From Dysgonamonadaceae bacterium (GTDB lineage: Bacteria > Bacteroidota > Bacteroidia > Bacteroidales > Azobacteroidaceae): a stretch of 10,587 nt of DNA. The stretch's first letter is position 1. Each line of letters begins with the position of its first letter. Both the position numbers and the translations under genes were made by a program. The notes beneath the pieces are model-generated. The model was not told where the DNA came from. It did not search any database and saw only the letters and a list, made by a program, of their open reading frames with translations. Shown in pieces: positions 1 to 6,682 of this stretch. The stretch covers positions 1 to 10,587 of the forward strand of contig JAIRRK010000058.1 of the NCBI GenBank assembly GCA_031256015.1, given 5' to 3'.

Positions 1-1062
1 GTCGATATGTTGGTTGACTCCGGGCATGAAGTCATTGTCGAAGAAGGAGCCGGATGGGGCATTAATTACTCCGATAAAGATTATGCCGAAAGCGGAGCCT
101 TTCTGTCGAACGATAAAAAACAAATCTATTCCTGCGATTTGATATTTAAAATCGCTCCTCCCGGCAAAGAAGAAATAGCTTGGATGAAGAAGAAAGGTAC
201 GGTTTTCAGTATGTTGCAAATGCCCGACATTTCGATAGAAACCATCAACATGATGAAGGCAAAACAAATCAGTGCCGTAGGATACGAATTAATGAGTTCC
301 GACGGAAAAACTTTTCCCGTCCGGAATGTCATTTCGGAAATTGAAGGCATTGCATCCGTTTCCGTCGCCGCCGAATTTTTAAGCAACGAAAAAGGAGGAA
401 AAGGAATCTTAATGGGAGGAATCCCCGGCGTTTCTCCCACGGAAATTGTCATCGTCGGAGCCGGAACAGCCGGAACAGTGGCGGCAAGAGCCGCTTTAGC
501 TTTGGGAGCAACAGTGAAAGTCTTCGACAGTAATCTGGATAAATTGCGCCGATTACAAACCGAGTTGAATCACCCTGTATTCACGTCCGTTTTTCAGCCC
601 AACGTTTTGATTAACGCTTTCAAAACGGCCGACGTTGTTATCGGAACAATGGGTTACATCAACGACCCCGTTCGTTACGTCATAAGCGAAGATGTGATAA
701 AAACAATGAAAAAAGGCTCCCTGATTATCGATTTGCGAATCAATCAAGGAGGATGTTTCGAAACCACCTGCCTCCTTTCGCCGGGGCATCCTCAATTGTT
801 CCAAAAACACTCGGTGACTCATTATTGTATGCCCAATTTGAGTTCTCGCGTAGCAAGAACAACATCCATGGCTTTGAGTAATATCTTCACGCCTTTGATT
901 ACACAATTGGGCAATATCGGAGGGCTTACGGCCATCGCCGGGTCGGAAATGATGCTGCGTTCCGGCTTTTACATGTACTCCGGGAAATTGGTAAATACTT
1001 ATGTTGCAAAACATTTTAATCTCCCGTCGAACGATATAGGCTTATTTTTATCTATTTTTTAG
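1..1062 (+). CDS. ald: Alanine dehydrogenase family protein, 5' end cut by window
   Basis: Family reaction: NAD-dependent reversible deamination of L-alanine to pyruvate and ammonia in the cytoplasm. The frame is open to the first base, so the true start lies outside; the ATG at base 7 sits in mid-domain. Against a usual length of about 370-400 residues, a few dozen N-terminal residues are missing. Numbering from that ATG: the substrate-binding lysine is K48 (FKIAPP), a Rossmann motif IVGAGTAG begins near residue 149, and the family signature INQGGCFE followed by H..F...H.V.HYCMPNLSSRVART is present near 245-285, which separates it from transhydrogenase alpha subunits. Two positions look non-canonical: the catalytic His of the mycobacterial enzyme (His96) aligns with Q71 in SMLQMPD, and its Asp270 aligns with N246. 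Family assignment is firm; alanine dehydrogenase activity is less certain. Promoter and start are not visible. Confidence 0.85.
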   Translation, partial: VDMLVDSGHEVIVEEGAGWGINYSDKDYAESGAFLSNDKKQIYSCDLIFKIAPPGKEEIAWMKKKGTVFSMLQMPDISIETINMMKAKQISAVGYELMSSDGKTFPVRNVISEIEGIASVSVAAEFLSNEKGGKGILMGGIPGVSPTEIVIVGAGTAGTVAARAALALGATVKVFDSNLDKLRRLQTELNHPVFTSVFQPNVLINAFKTADVVIGTMGYINDPVRYVISEDVIKTMKKGSLIIDLRINQGGCFETTCLLSPGHPQLFQKHSVTHYCMPNLSSRVARTTSMALSNIFTPLITQLGNIGGLTAIAGSEMMLRSGFYMYSGKLVNTYVAKHFNLPSNDIGLFLSIF

Positions 1063-1071
1063 AACTTTTAT

Positions 1072-1079
1072 TAACTTTG
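1072..1079 (+). promoter_or_regulatory. Bacteroidetes -7 promoter element for korAB
   Basis: The octamer TAACTTTG exactly matches the Bacteroidetes sigma-ABfr -7 consensus TAnnTTTG and is followed by CACC. It lies 10 bases after the upstream stop codon and about 50 bases before the korA start. No clear TTTG at -33 is visible, only a T-rich stretch at 1046-1060. It suggests korAB is transcribed independently of the upstream dehydrogenase gene. Confidence 0.65.
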
Positions 1080-1128
1080 CACCGTTTATGTCGATAAATT
1101 CAATAAGTGCTCATTATTTTTAATCATT

Positions 1129-2973
1129 ATGCAAAATACGAAAGTAAAAGAACCGGAAAGAGTAGTCATTCGCTTTTCCGGTGATTCCGGCGACGGAATG
1201 CAATTGGTCGGTACCTTATTTTCCAATCTTTCAGCCGAATTGGGAAATGAAATCATAACGTTTCCCGACTATCCGGCTGAAATCAGGGCTCCTCATGGAA
1301 CGCTGAGCGGAGTATCCGGATTTCAGGTACAAGTAGGCGCGAAAAAAGTACACACTCCCGGCGATCAAACGGATGTTCTGGTCGCCATGAATCCCGCCGC
1401 ACTGAGTGTCAATGCCCGATTCCTGAAGTCGGATTCCGTTGTGATTATTGACACCGACTCGTTTCAAAAAAGCGATTTGGAAAGGGCTTTGTTTAAAACG
1501 GAAGACCCTTTCAGCGAATTGGGATTAGGCTCCGTGCAAGTAGTTGCAGCTCCGATTACTCAGATGTGTAAAGATTGTCTGGCCGACATGGCCGATAACA
1601 AGCAAGCCTTGCGAAGCCGAAACATTTTTGCTTTGGGATTGGTTTGCTGGCTGTTCAACCGCCCGGTATCCATGGTGGAAAAATTATTAAAAGAAAAATT
1701 CAAAAAGAAACCGGCCGCTCTGGAAGCCAACTTGTTGGTGCTTCAAGCCGGATTCAACTACGGACATAACATTCATGCGACGGTATCTACTTACCGCATA
1801 GAATCGACAACTCAGAAAAAAGGATTTTATACCGACATCAACGGAAATAAAGCCACTGCTTACGGATTAATCGCCGCAGCGGAAAAAGCCGGGTTGCCTT
1901 TGTTTTTGGGTTCTTATCCGATTACTCCGGCAACCGACATCATGCAGGAGTTGGCCGCAAGGAAAGAATTGGGAGTCAAAGTAATGCAGACCGAAGACGA
2001 AATTGCCGGCATTTGCACCGCCATCGGAGCTTCTTTTGCCGGTCATTTGGCGGCCACAAGTACTTCCGGACCCGGATTGGCTCTGAAAAGCGAAGCCATC
2101 GGATTGGCGGTTATTGCCGAAATTCCGTTGGTCGTTATCGATGTGCAACGAGCCGGCCCTTCAACCGGTATGCCCACCAAAAGTGAGCAAACCGATTTAA
2201 TGCAGGCACTGTATGGCCGAAACGGAGAAAGTCCGGCGGTCGTAATCGCTGCCTCTTCTCCGACCGATTGCTTCGATTCGGCTTTTTGGGCTTCTAAATT
2301 GGCTTTGGAACACATGACTCCGGTTATTTTGTTAACCGACGGTTACATTGCCAACGGTTCGTCGGCTTGGCGAATCCCGGACATGGAGGAATACCCGGAA
2401 ATTAAGCCGCCTTATGTAACGGAAGAAATGCAACAAGGCTGGACTCCTTACCAACGTAATTCGGAAAACGATGTGCGTTATTGGGCCATACCCGGAATGG
2501 AAGGTTTTCAACACCGTATCGGAGGCTTGGAAAAAGAATACACCACCGCCGTTATTTCCACCGACCCGGATAATCATCAAAAGATGGTTCAAACGCGTCA
2601 AGATAAAATAGACAAAGTCGCCAATTACATCCCCTTGCAGGAAGTGTTCGGAGATGAAGACGCCCGGGTTTTGGTTGTCGGTTGGGGAGGCACTTTCGGA
2701 CATCTCGCCGAAGCCGTTGAAGACATTCAAAAAGCAGGTAAAAAAGTAGCGTTTACGCATTTTCGCTTCATCAATCCGCTGCCGAAAAACACGGAAGAAA
2801 TCATGAAAAAATACCCCAAAGTAATGGTGGTGGAACAAAATTTAGGCCAGTTCGCCAATCATTTGCGTTCCCGAATAGGAGGATTTAATCCCTATCAATT
2901 CAACAGAGTCAAAGGACAACCGTTTATCGTTGCCCGTTTGGTGGAAGAAATAATAAAGTTAATAGAAGAATAA
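1129..2973 (+). CDS. korA: 2-oxoglutarate:ferredoxin oxidoreductase, fused gamma-alpha subunit
   Basis: Large subunit of the oxygen-sensitive enzyme that interconverts 2-oxoglutarate plus CoA and succinyl-CoA plus CO2 using ferredoxin; it works in the oxidative or reductive TCA cycle of anaerobes. The 614 residues match the usual size of the fused form. The N-terminal gamma domain (about 10-200) opens with RFSGDSGDGMQ (15-25). The alpha (pyrimidine-binding) domain begins near 240 with YPITPATD (263-270), whose Thr is conserved in the family, and continues with TSGPGLALKSEAIGLA and VQRAGPSTGMPTKSEQTDL. A C-terminal domain near 525-600 includes VVGWGGTFGHLAEAV and VVEQNLGQFANHLR. The ATG at 1129 is the first suitable start after the promoter; no Shine-Dalgarno is seen, as is common in the phylum. 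korB follows after 4 bases. Substrate is inferred from the two-gene layout and similarity to Bacteroidetes KorA; another 2-oxoacid is possible. Confidence 0.92.
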   Translation: MQNTKVKEPERVVIRFSGDSGDGMQLVGTLFSNLSAELGNEIITFPDYPAEIRAPHGTLSGVSGFQVQVGAKKVHTPGDQTDVLVAMNPAALSVNARFLKSDSVVIIDTDSFQKSDLERALFKTEDPFSELGLGSVQVVAAPITQMCKDCLADMADNKQALRSRNIFALGLVCWLFNRPVSMVEKLLKEKFKKKPAALEANLLVLQAGFNYGHNIHATVSTYRIESTTQKKGFYTDINGNKATAYGLIAAAEKAGLPLFLGSYPITPATDIMQELAARKELGVKVMQTEDEIAGICTAIGASFAGHLAATSTSGPGLALKSEAIGLAVIAEIPLVVIDVQRAGPSTGMPTKSEQTDLMQALYGRNGESPAVVIAASSPTDCFDSAFWASKLALEHMTPVILLTDGYIANGSSAWRIPDMEEYPEIKPPYVTEEMQQGWTPYQRNSENDVRYWAIPGMEGFQHRIGGLEKEYTTAVISTDPDNHQKMVQTRQDKIDKVANYIPLQEVFGDEDARVLVVGWGGTFGHLAEAVEDIQKAGKKVAFTHFRFINPLPKNTEEIMKKYPKVMVVEQNLGQFANHLRSRIGGFNPYQFNRVKGQPFIVARLVEEIIKLIEE

Positions 2974-2977
2974 TGTC

Positions 2978-4000
2978 ATGACAGAACAAACAACCTATCA
3001 AGCAAAAGATTATAAAAGTGCTCAATTAGTACGATGGTGTCCCGGTTGCGGTGATTTCGGCGTATTGAACAGTTTGCACAAAGCCATGTCCGAATTGGGC
3101 GTTGCACCTCATCGTATCGCCGTCATTTCGGGAATCGGATGTTCGTCCCGATTGCCTTATTACATGAATACTTACGGATTTCATACCATTCACGGCCGAG
3201 CCTGCGCCATTGCAACCGGAGTGAAAGTGGCAAATCCGGATTTATCGGTTTGGGTCGCCACCGGCGACGGAGACTGTTTGGCCATCGGAGGAAATCATTT
3301 CATTCATGTTGTCAGAAGAAACGTGGATTTGAATATTATTTTGATGAACAATAAAATATACGGATTAACGAAAGGGCAGTATTCGCCGACTTCCGCACGC
3401 GGGTTTATTTCGAAATCTTCTCCTTACGGAACGGTAGAAGATCCTTTCCGTCCGGCTGAATTGGCGATAGGAGCCGGCGGTCGCTTTTTTGCACGTACAA
3501 TCGATTCGGATGTGAAATATTCTCCCGAAATACTGAAAGCCGCCGCCGAACACAAAGGAACATCGGTTGTTGAGGTGGTCTTGAATTGTGTGATTTTCAA
3601 CGATGGAATCCATAAAGAGGTAACAATAAAAGAAAACCGCTCGGAAAAAACCATTTTCTTGCGGCACGGAGAAAAAATGATTTTCGGCAACGATAACAAC
3701 AAAGGAATCGTGCAAGAGGGTTTTAATCTGAAAGCGATTACTATCGGAGAAAACGGTTATTCTTTGGACGATGTTCTGGTTCATGACGCGAAAGAAAAAG
3801 AAGCCACGCTGCATTTGAAATTAGCGTTGATGGACGGAACGGAACTTCCGGTGGCGTTGGGAGTGATTCGGGACGTAGATGCCCCGGCCTATGAAGAAGA
3901 GCTGGAAAAGCAAATAAAAGAAGTGAAAGCCCGGAAACAAATCGATTCTCTGAAGGCATTTTTAATGTCGGGAGAGACATGGGAGGTTAAAGAATATTAA
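2978..4000 (+). CDS. korB: 2-oxoglutarate:ferredoxin oxidoreductase, beta subunit (TPP and Fe-S)
   Basis: Catalytic partner of korA that binds thiamine diphosphate and one [4Fe-4S] cluster and passes electrons to ferredoxin. Cluster ligands are visible as C21 and C24 (WCPGCGDFG), C55 (GIGCSSR) and C204 (LNCVIFND), the family's four-cysteine pattern. The TPP motif starts at G96-D97-G98-D99 and runs to N124-N125 (LMNNKIYGLTKGQ). HGRA at 72-75 is the usual contact region. The 340-residue length is normal. No separate ferredoxin-like delta subunit gene follows, which fits the two-subunit KorAB type. The start lies 4 bases after the korA stop, so the two genes almost certainly share a transcript and may be translationally coupled. 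No GC-rich hairpin follows the stop codon. Confidence 0.93.
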   Translation: MTEQTTYQAKDYKSAQLVRWCPGCGDFGVLNSLHKAMSELGVAPHRIAVISGIGCSSRLPYYMNTYGFHTIHGRACAIATGVKVANPDLSVWVATGDGDCLAIGGNHFIHVVRRNVDLNIILMNNKIYGLTKGQYSPTSARGFISKSSPYGTVEDPFRPAELAIGAGGRFFARTIDSDVKYSPEILKAAAEHKGTSVVEVVLNCVIFNDGIHKEVTIKENRSEKTIFLRHGEKMIFGNDNNKGIVQEGFNLKAITIGENGYSLDDVLVHDAKEKEATLHLKLALMDGTELPVALGVIRDVDAPAYEEELEKQIKEVKARKQIDSLKAFLMSGETWEVKEY

Positions 4001-4016
4001 TTATATTTTATTTGTA

Positions 4017-4047
4017 TTTCAAATAACACAAATATGTATTATTTTTG
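4017..4047 (+). promoter_or_regulatory. Predicted Bacteroidetes promoter for the secreted protein gene
   Basis: The octamer TATTTTTG at 4040-4047 matches the -7 consensus TAnnTTTG. TTTC at 4017-4020, 19 bases upstream, can serve as an imperfect -33 element; a perfect TTTG at 4011-4014 is spaced too far (25 bases). The region is very AT-rich, so a chance match is possible. The start codon lies about 50 bases downstream of the element. Confidence 0.45.
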
Positions 4048-4097
4048 AAGGAATAATATTTTAGTTTTTAATTTCCTAATATTTAAAACAATTTATC

Positions 4098-6272
4098 ATG
4101 AAAAAAATTACTTTATTTTTGTTTTGCATGCTCTTTGCGGGCATGGCGGAATTGAGAGCACAGTTGCCTCAAGAAGGAACAACTGAAGATGGTCCGTATT
4201 ATTATATTCAGGTAGATGGTAAAGCCGGAGATCCTCGTGCCGGTTTAGTATTCACGGCAGAAACGGATGCGGAAACCAAGCAAGTTCGTGTATTCGGACG
4301 TGCAAAAGGCGATATTAAGACTTTGGATGACATTGACCGTCGTTTATGGTCGTTTGAAAAAGGCGGCACTATGACTGATGGTGACGGAAATGTATGGGAC
4401 ACTTATTTCATTACAAATAAGTCTACACAAACCGGGTTGGATATATGGCATTGGAATGATACTGCTAAAAGTCGAGAAAAAGATATCGCTGTTGTTTCCG
4501 ACTTTCCTGAGACACAATGGAGAATATTTCCGGTGACCAATGGAGGAGAAAACCCTGCTTTTCATATAGAAGCAAGTAATCCTATAACTGCGAATTCGCC
4601 TTATTTGCATCAAGGTAATAATGGTTGGGGATTTGGTCTCATTCTGGAAACTGCGGGTTGGGGAGCAAGTGCAGAAAAAGAATCTTGGTTTCGATTTGTG
4701 GAGTTCGAAGATCTTCCTAATTTAACGGTTTCAAAAAAAGAAATCGATTACGCTTATACACTCGAAGGAAGAGGATCGGAAGATAGCGAGAGACCGGATA
4801 TCGCCGGGCAAAAAATTACGGTTTTTGCCAAGGCACCGGCAGACACACCGATTACGTTGTCATTGGATAATGACGATAATTTTTTGATTTCTCCCGACGG
4901 ATTGACCGGTATGGGAGGAGAAGTTGAAATTTTTGCTTTCCCGGGTGCACCGGGTGAATACACAGGAAACTTAACGGTTTCAGTAACAATTAACGGTGAA
5001 ACTTATACCGAAAAGGTGGCATTAAAAGGGCTTTCAGTTCCTAAAATTCCGGTAAAAACAAGTCCTACTATCGCAAATAGTGAAAATGATACGTGGTATT
5101 ACCTTCAATATCCGAGAGTAGGGGTTTATATGAAAGATAAGGGAACCGGAAACATATTGGAAACAAGCGATCGTTACGGTGCAGATAAGGATGACCCTGC
5201 TCAACTTTGGAAATTTGTGGCAGTTAATGATACTGCTTTTACTCTAGTGAGCAAATTGGGTAATCAATTAGACTATAAAGTAGAAACGGTAACTACGAAT
5301 CCCGGTCCGGATCAAACTATAAAAGAGACAAATCTTGTTTATTCTGCTGCAACTTCCGATAAAACATTCAGTTTCAAGGTGAGAAATAACGATGGCTATT
5401 ATATCCTTCAATTGAATGAATATTTGAACACGGAAACAGAAGAAACGACAATAATTTATGTGAATAAAACCAATCCGGCGACTAACACTGAACCTTATAT
5501 TGGTAATGGATATACGTTATATAGCGGAAAAGGTGATATTGGTAATGTTATCGTGTTTTCGGAATACGGAAAAGGAGACTATATGGCCGCATCCACATTG
5601 GAAGCAAGTACTGCCGGAGAACCTATTTGGTACTACATGCAATTCTATAGAACAGCACTGGATGGAAATTTGACTAATATAACCAAAAAATTCAAGAGCG
5701 CAGGTACAGGCGGAGAGGTTACTCAAACTCCATTCGATATGGCAGAACAAAAATCATTCTTGTGGAGATTTGAAGAAGTGACAATCGAAGTGCCCGGAGA
5801 AGGAGGTGAAGACCCTACAACGGAAACAAAATACAAAATATTCGATTATAACGGAAACGCCATTGCAGGTGCACTTTCGGACGAAAATCACTGTGAATTA
5901 GTAGAGGTTACGCCGGAGACTCCCGCAGGAGAATTTGCGTTGGCACCTTATGTGGACGGAGATAACGAAACAGCTGACTTCACATTGCAAATGGGATCTA
6001 ATTATTTGAATGACTTTGGCAAGACTCATGTTGGCGGTTATAGCGTTCTCGATAACGGATGTCGTCTATTTGTTATAAAAGTGGAAACCGTTATTAGCAG
6101 CATTGAAAACATCCCGTTTGAAGAGATTGACGATCCTGTAGTAAGTAGAGTTTATTATACGATACAAGGTATTCAGTTAGGTAAAAGACCAACTACTGCC
6201 GGTTTGTATATTGAAAAATCAATTCATGCTTCGAAAAAAGTAACTGCAAAAACAATCTATATTGTAGAATAA
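4098..6272 (+). CDS. Secreted protein with ricin-like W-x-F repeats and Ig-like segment
   Basis: A 724-residue exported protein of unknown function. The N-terminus is a Sec signal peptide: KK, a hydrophobic core at 4-17, and a likely cut after LRA (21) before Q22. The mature part holds several similar units that open with WYYLQY or WYYMQF (or YYYIQV near 34) and contain W-x-F strands: W84 (LWSF), W141 (QWRIF), W197 (SWFRF), W371 (LWKF) and W556 (LWRF). These resemble the QxW strands of ricin-type beta-trefoils, so carbohydrate or other ligand binding at the cell surface is plausible but unproven. Residues about 207-313 (LTVSKKEIDY to ALKGLSV) look like an Ig-like beta-sandwich as found in Bacteroidetes surface proteins. 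The C-terminus (about 680-724) reads YYTIQGIQL then GLYIEK and a final TIYIVE, resembling the short Bacteroidales C-terminal sorting-type motif YxLQGxxV..GxYI. No catalytic motif was recognised. It appears monocistronic. Confidence 0.8.
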   Translation: MKKITLFLFCMLFAGMAELRAQLPQEGTTEDGPYYYIQVDGKAGDPRAGLVFTAETDAETKQVRVFGRAKGDIKTLDDIDRRLWSFEKGGTMTDGDGNVWDTYFITNKSTQTGLDIWHWNDTAKSREKDIAVVSDFPETQWRIFPVTNGGENPAFHIEASNPITANSPYLHQGNNGWGFGLILETAGWGASAEKESWFRFVEFEDLPNLTVSKKEIDYAYTLEGRGSEDSERPDIAGQKITVFAKAPADTPITLSLDNDDNFLISPDGLTGMGGEVEIFAFPGAPGEYTGNLTVSVTINGETYTEKVALKGLSVPKIPVKTSPTIANSENDTWYYLQYPRVGVYMKDKGTGNILETSDRYGADKDDPAQLWKFVAVNDTAFTLVSKLGNQLDYKVETVTTNPGPDQTIKETNLVYSAATSDKTFSFKVRNNDGYYILQLNEYLNTETEETTIIYVNKTNPATNTEPYIGNGYTLYSGKGDIGNVIVFSEYGKGDYMAASTLEASTAGEPIWYYMQFYRTALDGNLTNITKKFKSAGTGGEVTQTPFDMAEQKSFLWRFEEVTIEVPGEGGEDPTTETKYKIFDYNGNAIAGALSDENHCELVEVTPETPAGEFALAPYVDGDNETADFTLQMGSNYLNDFGKTHVGGYSVLDNGCRLFVIKVETVISSIENIPFEEIDDPVVSRVYYTIQGIQLGKRPTTAGLYIEKSIHASKKVTAKTIYIVE

Positions 6273-6322
6273 GCAGTGATATAATATAGGAATAGTTTTC
6301 TATTACATAATTAATCATGAAG

Positions 6323-6356
6323 AAAGGGGCTGTCTCGGTATGAGACGGCTCCTTTT
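6323..6356 (+). terminator. Intrinsic terminator after the secreted protein gene
   Basis: A 14-bp stem pairs 6323-6336 (AAAGGGGCTGTCTC) with 6342-6355 (GAGACGGCTCCTTT), with two G-U wobbles and a 5-base loop. A run of T ends the right arm and A bases begin the left, so it could also act on the opposite strand. It lies 50 bases after the stop codon. It separates the secreted protein gene from the aromatic operon. The roughly 100 bases between this hairpin and the next promoter hold nothing I can identify. Confidence 0.85.
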
Positions 6357-6456
6357 GATTAAATGGGTGTGAGAAAGAATCTGCAGACAATATGATTTTC
6401 CCCCGTCGGCCGGTACTTATAAACGGCATTATTTATCATAAAAAAAACGCAAATCA

Positions 6457-6486
6457 TTTGTTTTTTGAAAAAATTGATTACTTTTG
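6457..6486 (+). promoter_or_regulatory. Promoter of the pheA-aminotransferase-DAHPS/CM-tyrA operon
   Basis: TTTG at 6457-6460 (-33 element) and TACTTTTG at 6479-6486 (-7 consensus TAnnTTTG) are separated by 18 bases, close to the 19-21 spacing described for Bacteroides. A transcript would start near 6492-6495, leaving a leader of about 190 nt before pheA that includes the whole leader peptide and terminator. This is the only good promoter I see between the upstream terminator and pheA. Confidence 0.75.
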
Positions 6487-6525
6487 CATCCAAGATAAAG
6501 ATTTAATCTAATTCGTAATCGTTTA

Positions 6526-6600
6526 ATGAGTAAGTTTTATTTTACATATTCTTTCTATTACTTTTACTTTAGCAAAAAAGTAAGACAGGATTTTGTATGA
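6526..6600 (+). CDS. Phe/Tyr-rich leader peptide, 24 residues
   Basis: A short reading frame from ATG 6526 to TGA 6598-6600. Residues 4-15 are FYFTYSFYYFYF: 10 of 12 are Phe or Tyr, and over the whole peptide there are 6 Phe and 5 Tyr in 24 residues. There is no Trp. The tail SKKVRQDFV ends at the stop and its codons overlap the antiterminator arm. It begins about 33 bases after the predicted transcription start and ends 82 bases before the pheA ATG. No Shine-Dalgarno is visible, in keeping with the other genes here. The peptide itself probably has no function beyond sensing the charging of tRNA-Phe and tRNA-Tyr. It plays the part of enterobacterial pheL but is sequence-unrelated as far as I can see and senses two amino acids. 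It is too short for most gene callers. Confidence 0.85.
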   Translation: MSKFYFTYSFYYFYFSKKVRQDFV

Positions 6601-6644
6601 TAAAATGAACATTAGTAAGAAACAATTTATATAAAAGTCCTGTC
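6584..6644 (+). promoter_or_regulatory. Antiterminator pairing, mutually exclusive with the terminator
   Basis: GACAGGATTTT at 6584-6594 can pair with 6634-6644 (AAAGTCCTGTC) in 11 pairs, one of them a U-G wobble. The same 6634-6644 bases form the left arm of the terminator, whose right arm at 6651-6661 is GACAGGACTTT, so 6584-6594 is nearly a copy of that right arm. The first strand lies inside codons 20-23 of the leader peptide, where a ribosome at the stop codon would cover it. The loop between the strands is AT-rich and unstructured as far as I can see. Confidence 0.8.
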
Positions 6645-6667
6645 AGAAATGACAGGACTTTTTTTTT
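6633..6667 (+). terminator. Attenuator terminator upstream of pheA
   Basis: A perfect 13-bp stem pairs 6633-6645 (AAAAGTCCTGTCA) with 6650-6662 (TGACAGGACTTTT), closed by a GAAA tetraloop at 6646-6649. A run of nine T spans 6659-6667. This is a strong intrinsic terminator placed 15 bases before the pheA start codon with no gene between it and the promoter except the leader peptide, which only makes sense as a regulated terminator. Confidence 0.93.
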
Positions 6668-6682
6668 AAGCAAATCATCATA

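Larger units (their letters stand above)
6493..6667 (+). promoter_or_regulatory. Phe/Tyr transcription attenuator of the aromatic operon
   Basis: This leader has all parts of ribosome-mediated attenuation: a promoter just upstream, a short reading frame packed with Phe and Tyr codons (6526-6600), an intrinsic terminator before pheA (6633-6667), and an alternative pairing that would destroy it (6584-6594 with 6634-6644). Inferred mechanism: when charged tRNA-Phe or tRNA-Tyr is scarce, the ribosome stalls within codons 4-15 and its front edge stays before 6584, so the antiterminator forms and pheA is transcribed. When both are plentiful, the ribosome reaches the stop at 6598-6600 and covers 6584-6594, so the terminator forms. 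The assignment fits the operon's products. Start site and boundary positions are approximate. No T-box or known riboswitch core was seen. Confidence 0.85.

Noticed and set aside
553..3814. Several minus-strand open frames of 70-170 codons within ald, korA and korB
   Set aside because: They lie wholly inside well-identified genes, show no recognisable motifs and are shadows of coding sequence.
4037..4058. Hairpin after korB (7 bp, TATTATT with AATAATA)
   Set aside because: The stem contains only A-T pairs and overlaps the predicted -7 element, so it is not convincing as a terminator.
6193..6429. A 78-codon open frame on the minus strand across the intergenic region
   Set aside because: It runs over the terminator hairpin and the end of the secreted protein gene, has no recognisable domain or promoter, and looks like chance in AT-rich DNA.
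6558..6583. An 8-bp hairpin inside the leader peptide gene (6558-6565 with 6576-6583), considered as the 1:2 pause hairpin of the attenuator
   Set aside because: It has a single G-C pair and stops just short of the antiterminator strand, so it does not compete with it. It could be a weak pause site but the sequence does not support more.
6493..6682. T-box or riboswitch upstream of pheA
   Set aside because: No conserved T-box core or tRNA acceptor-binding bulge is visible, and the leader is short; the translated Phe/Tyr run explains the terminator better.
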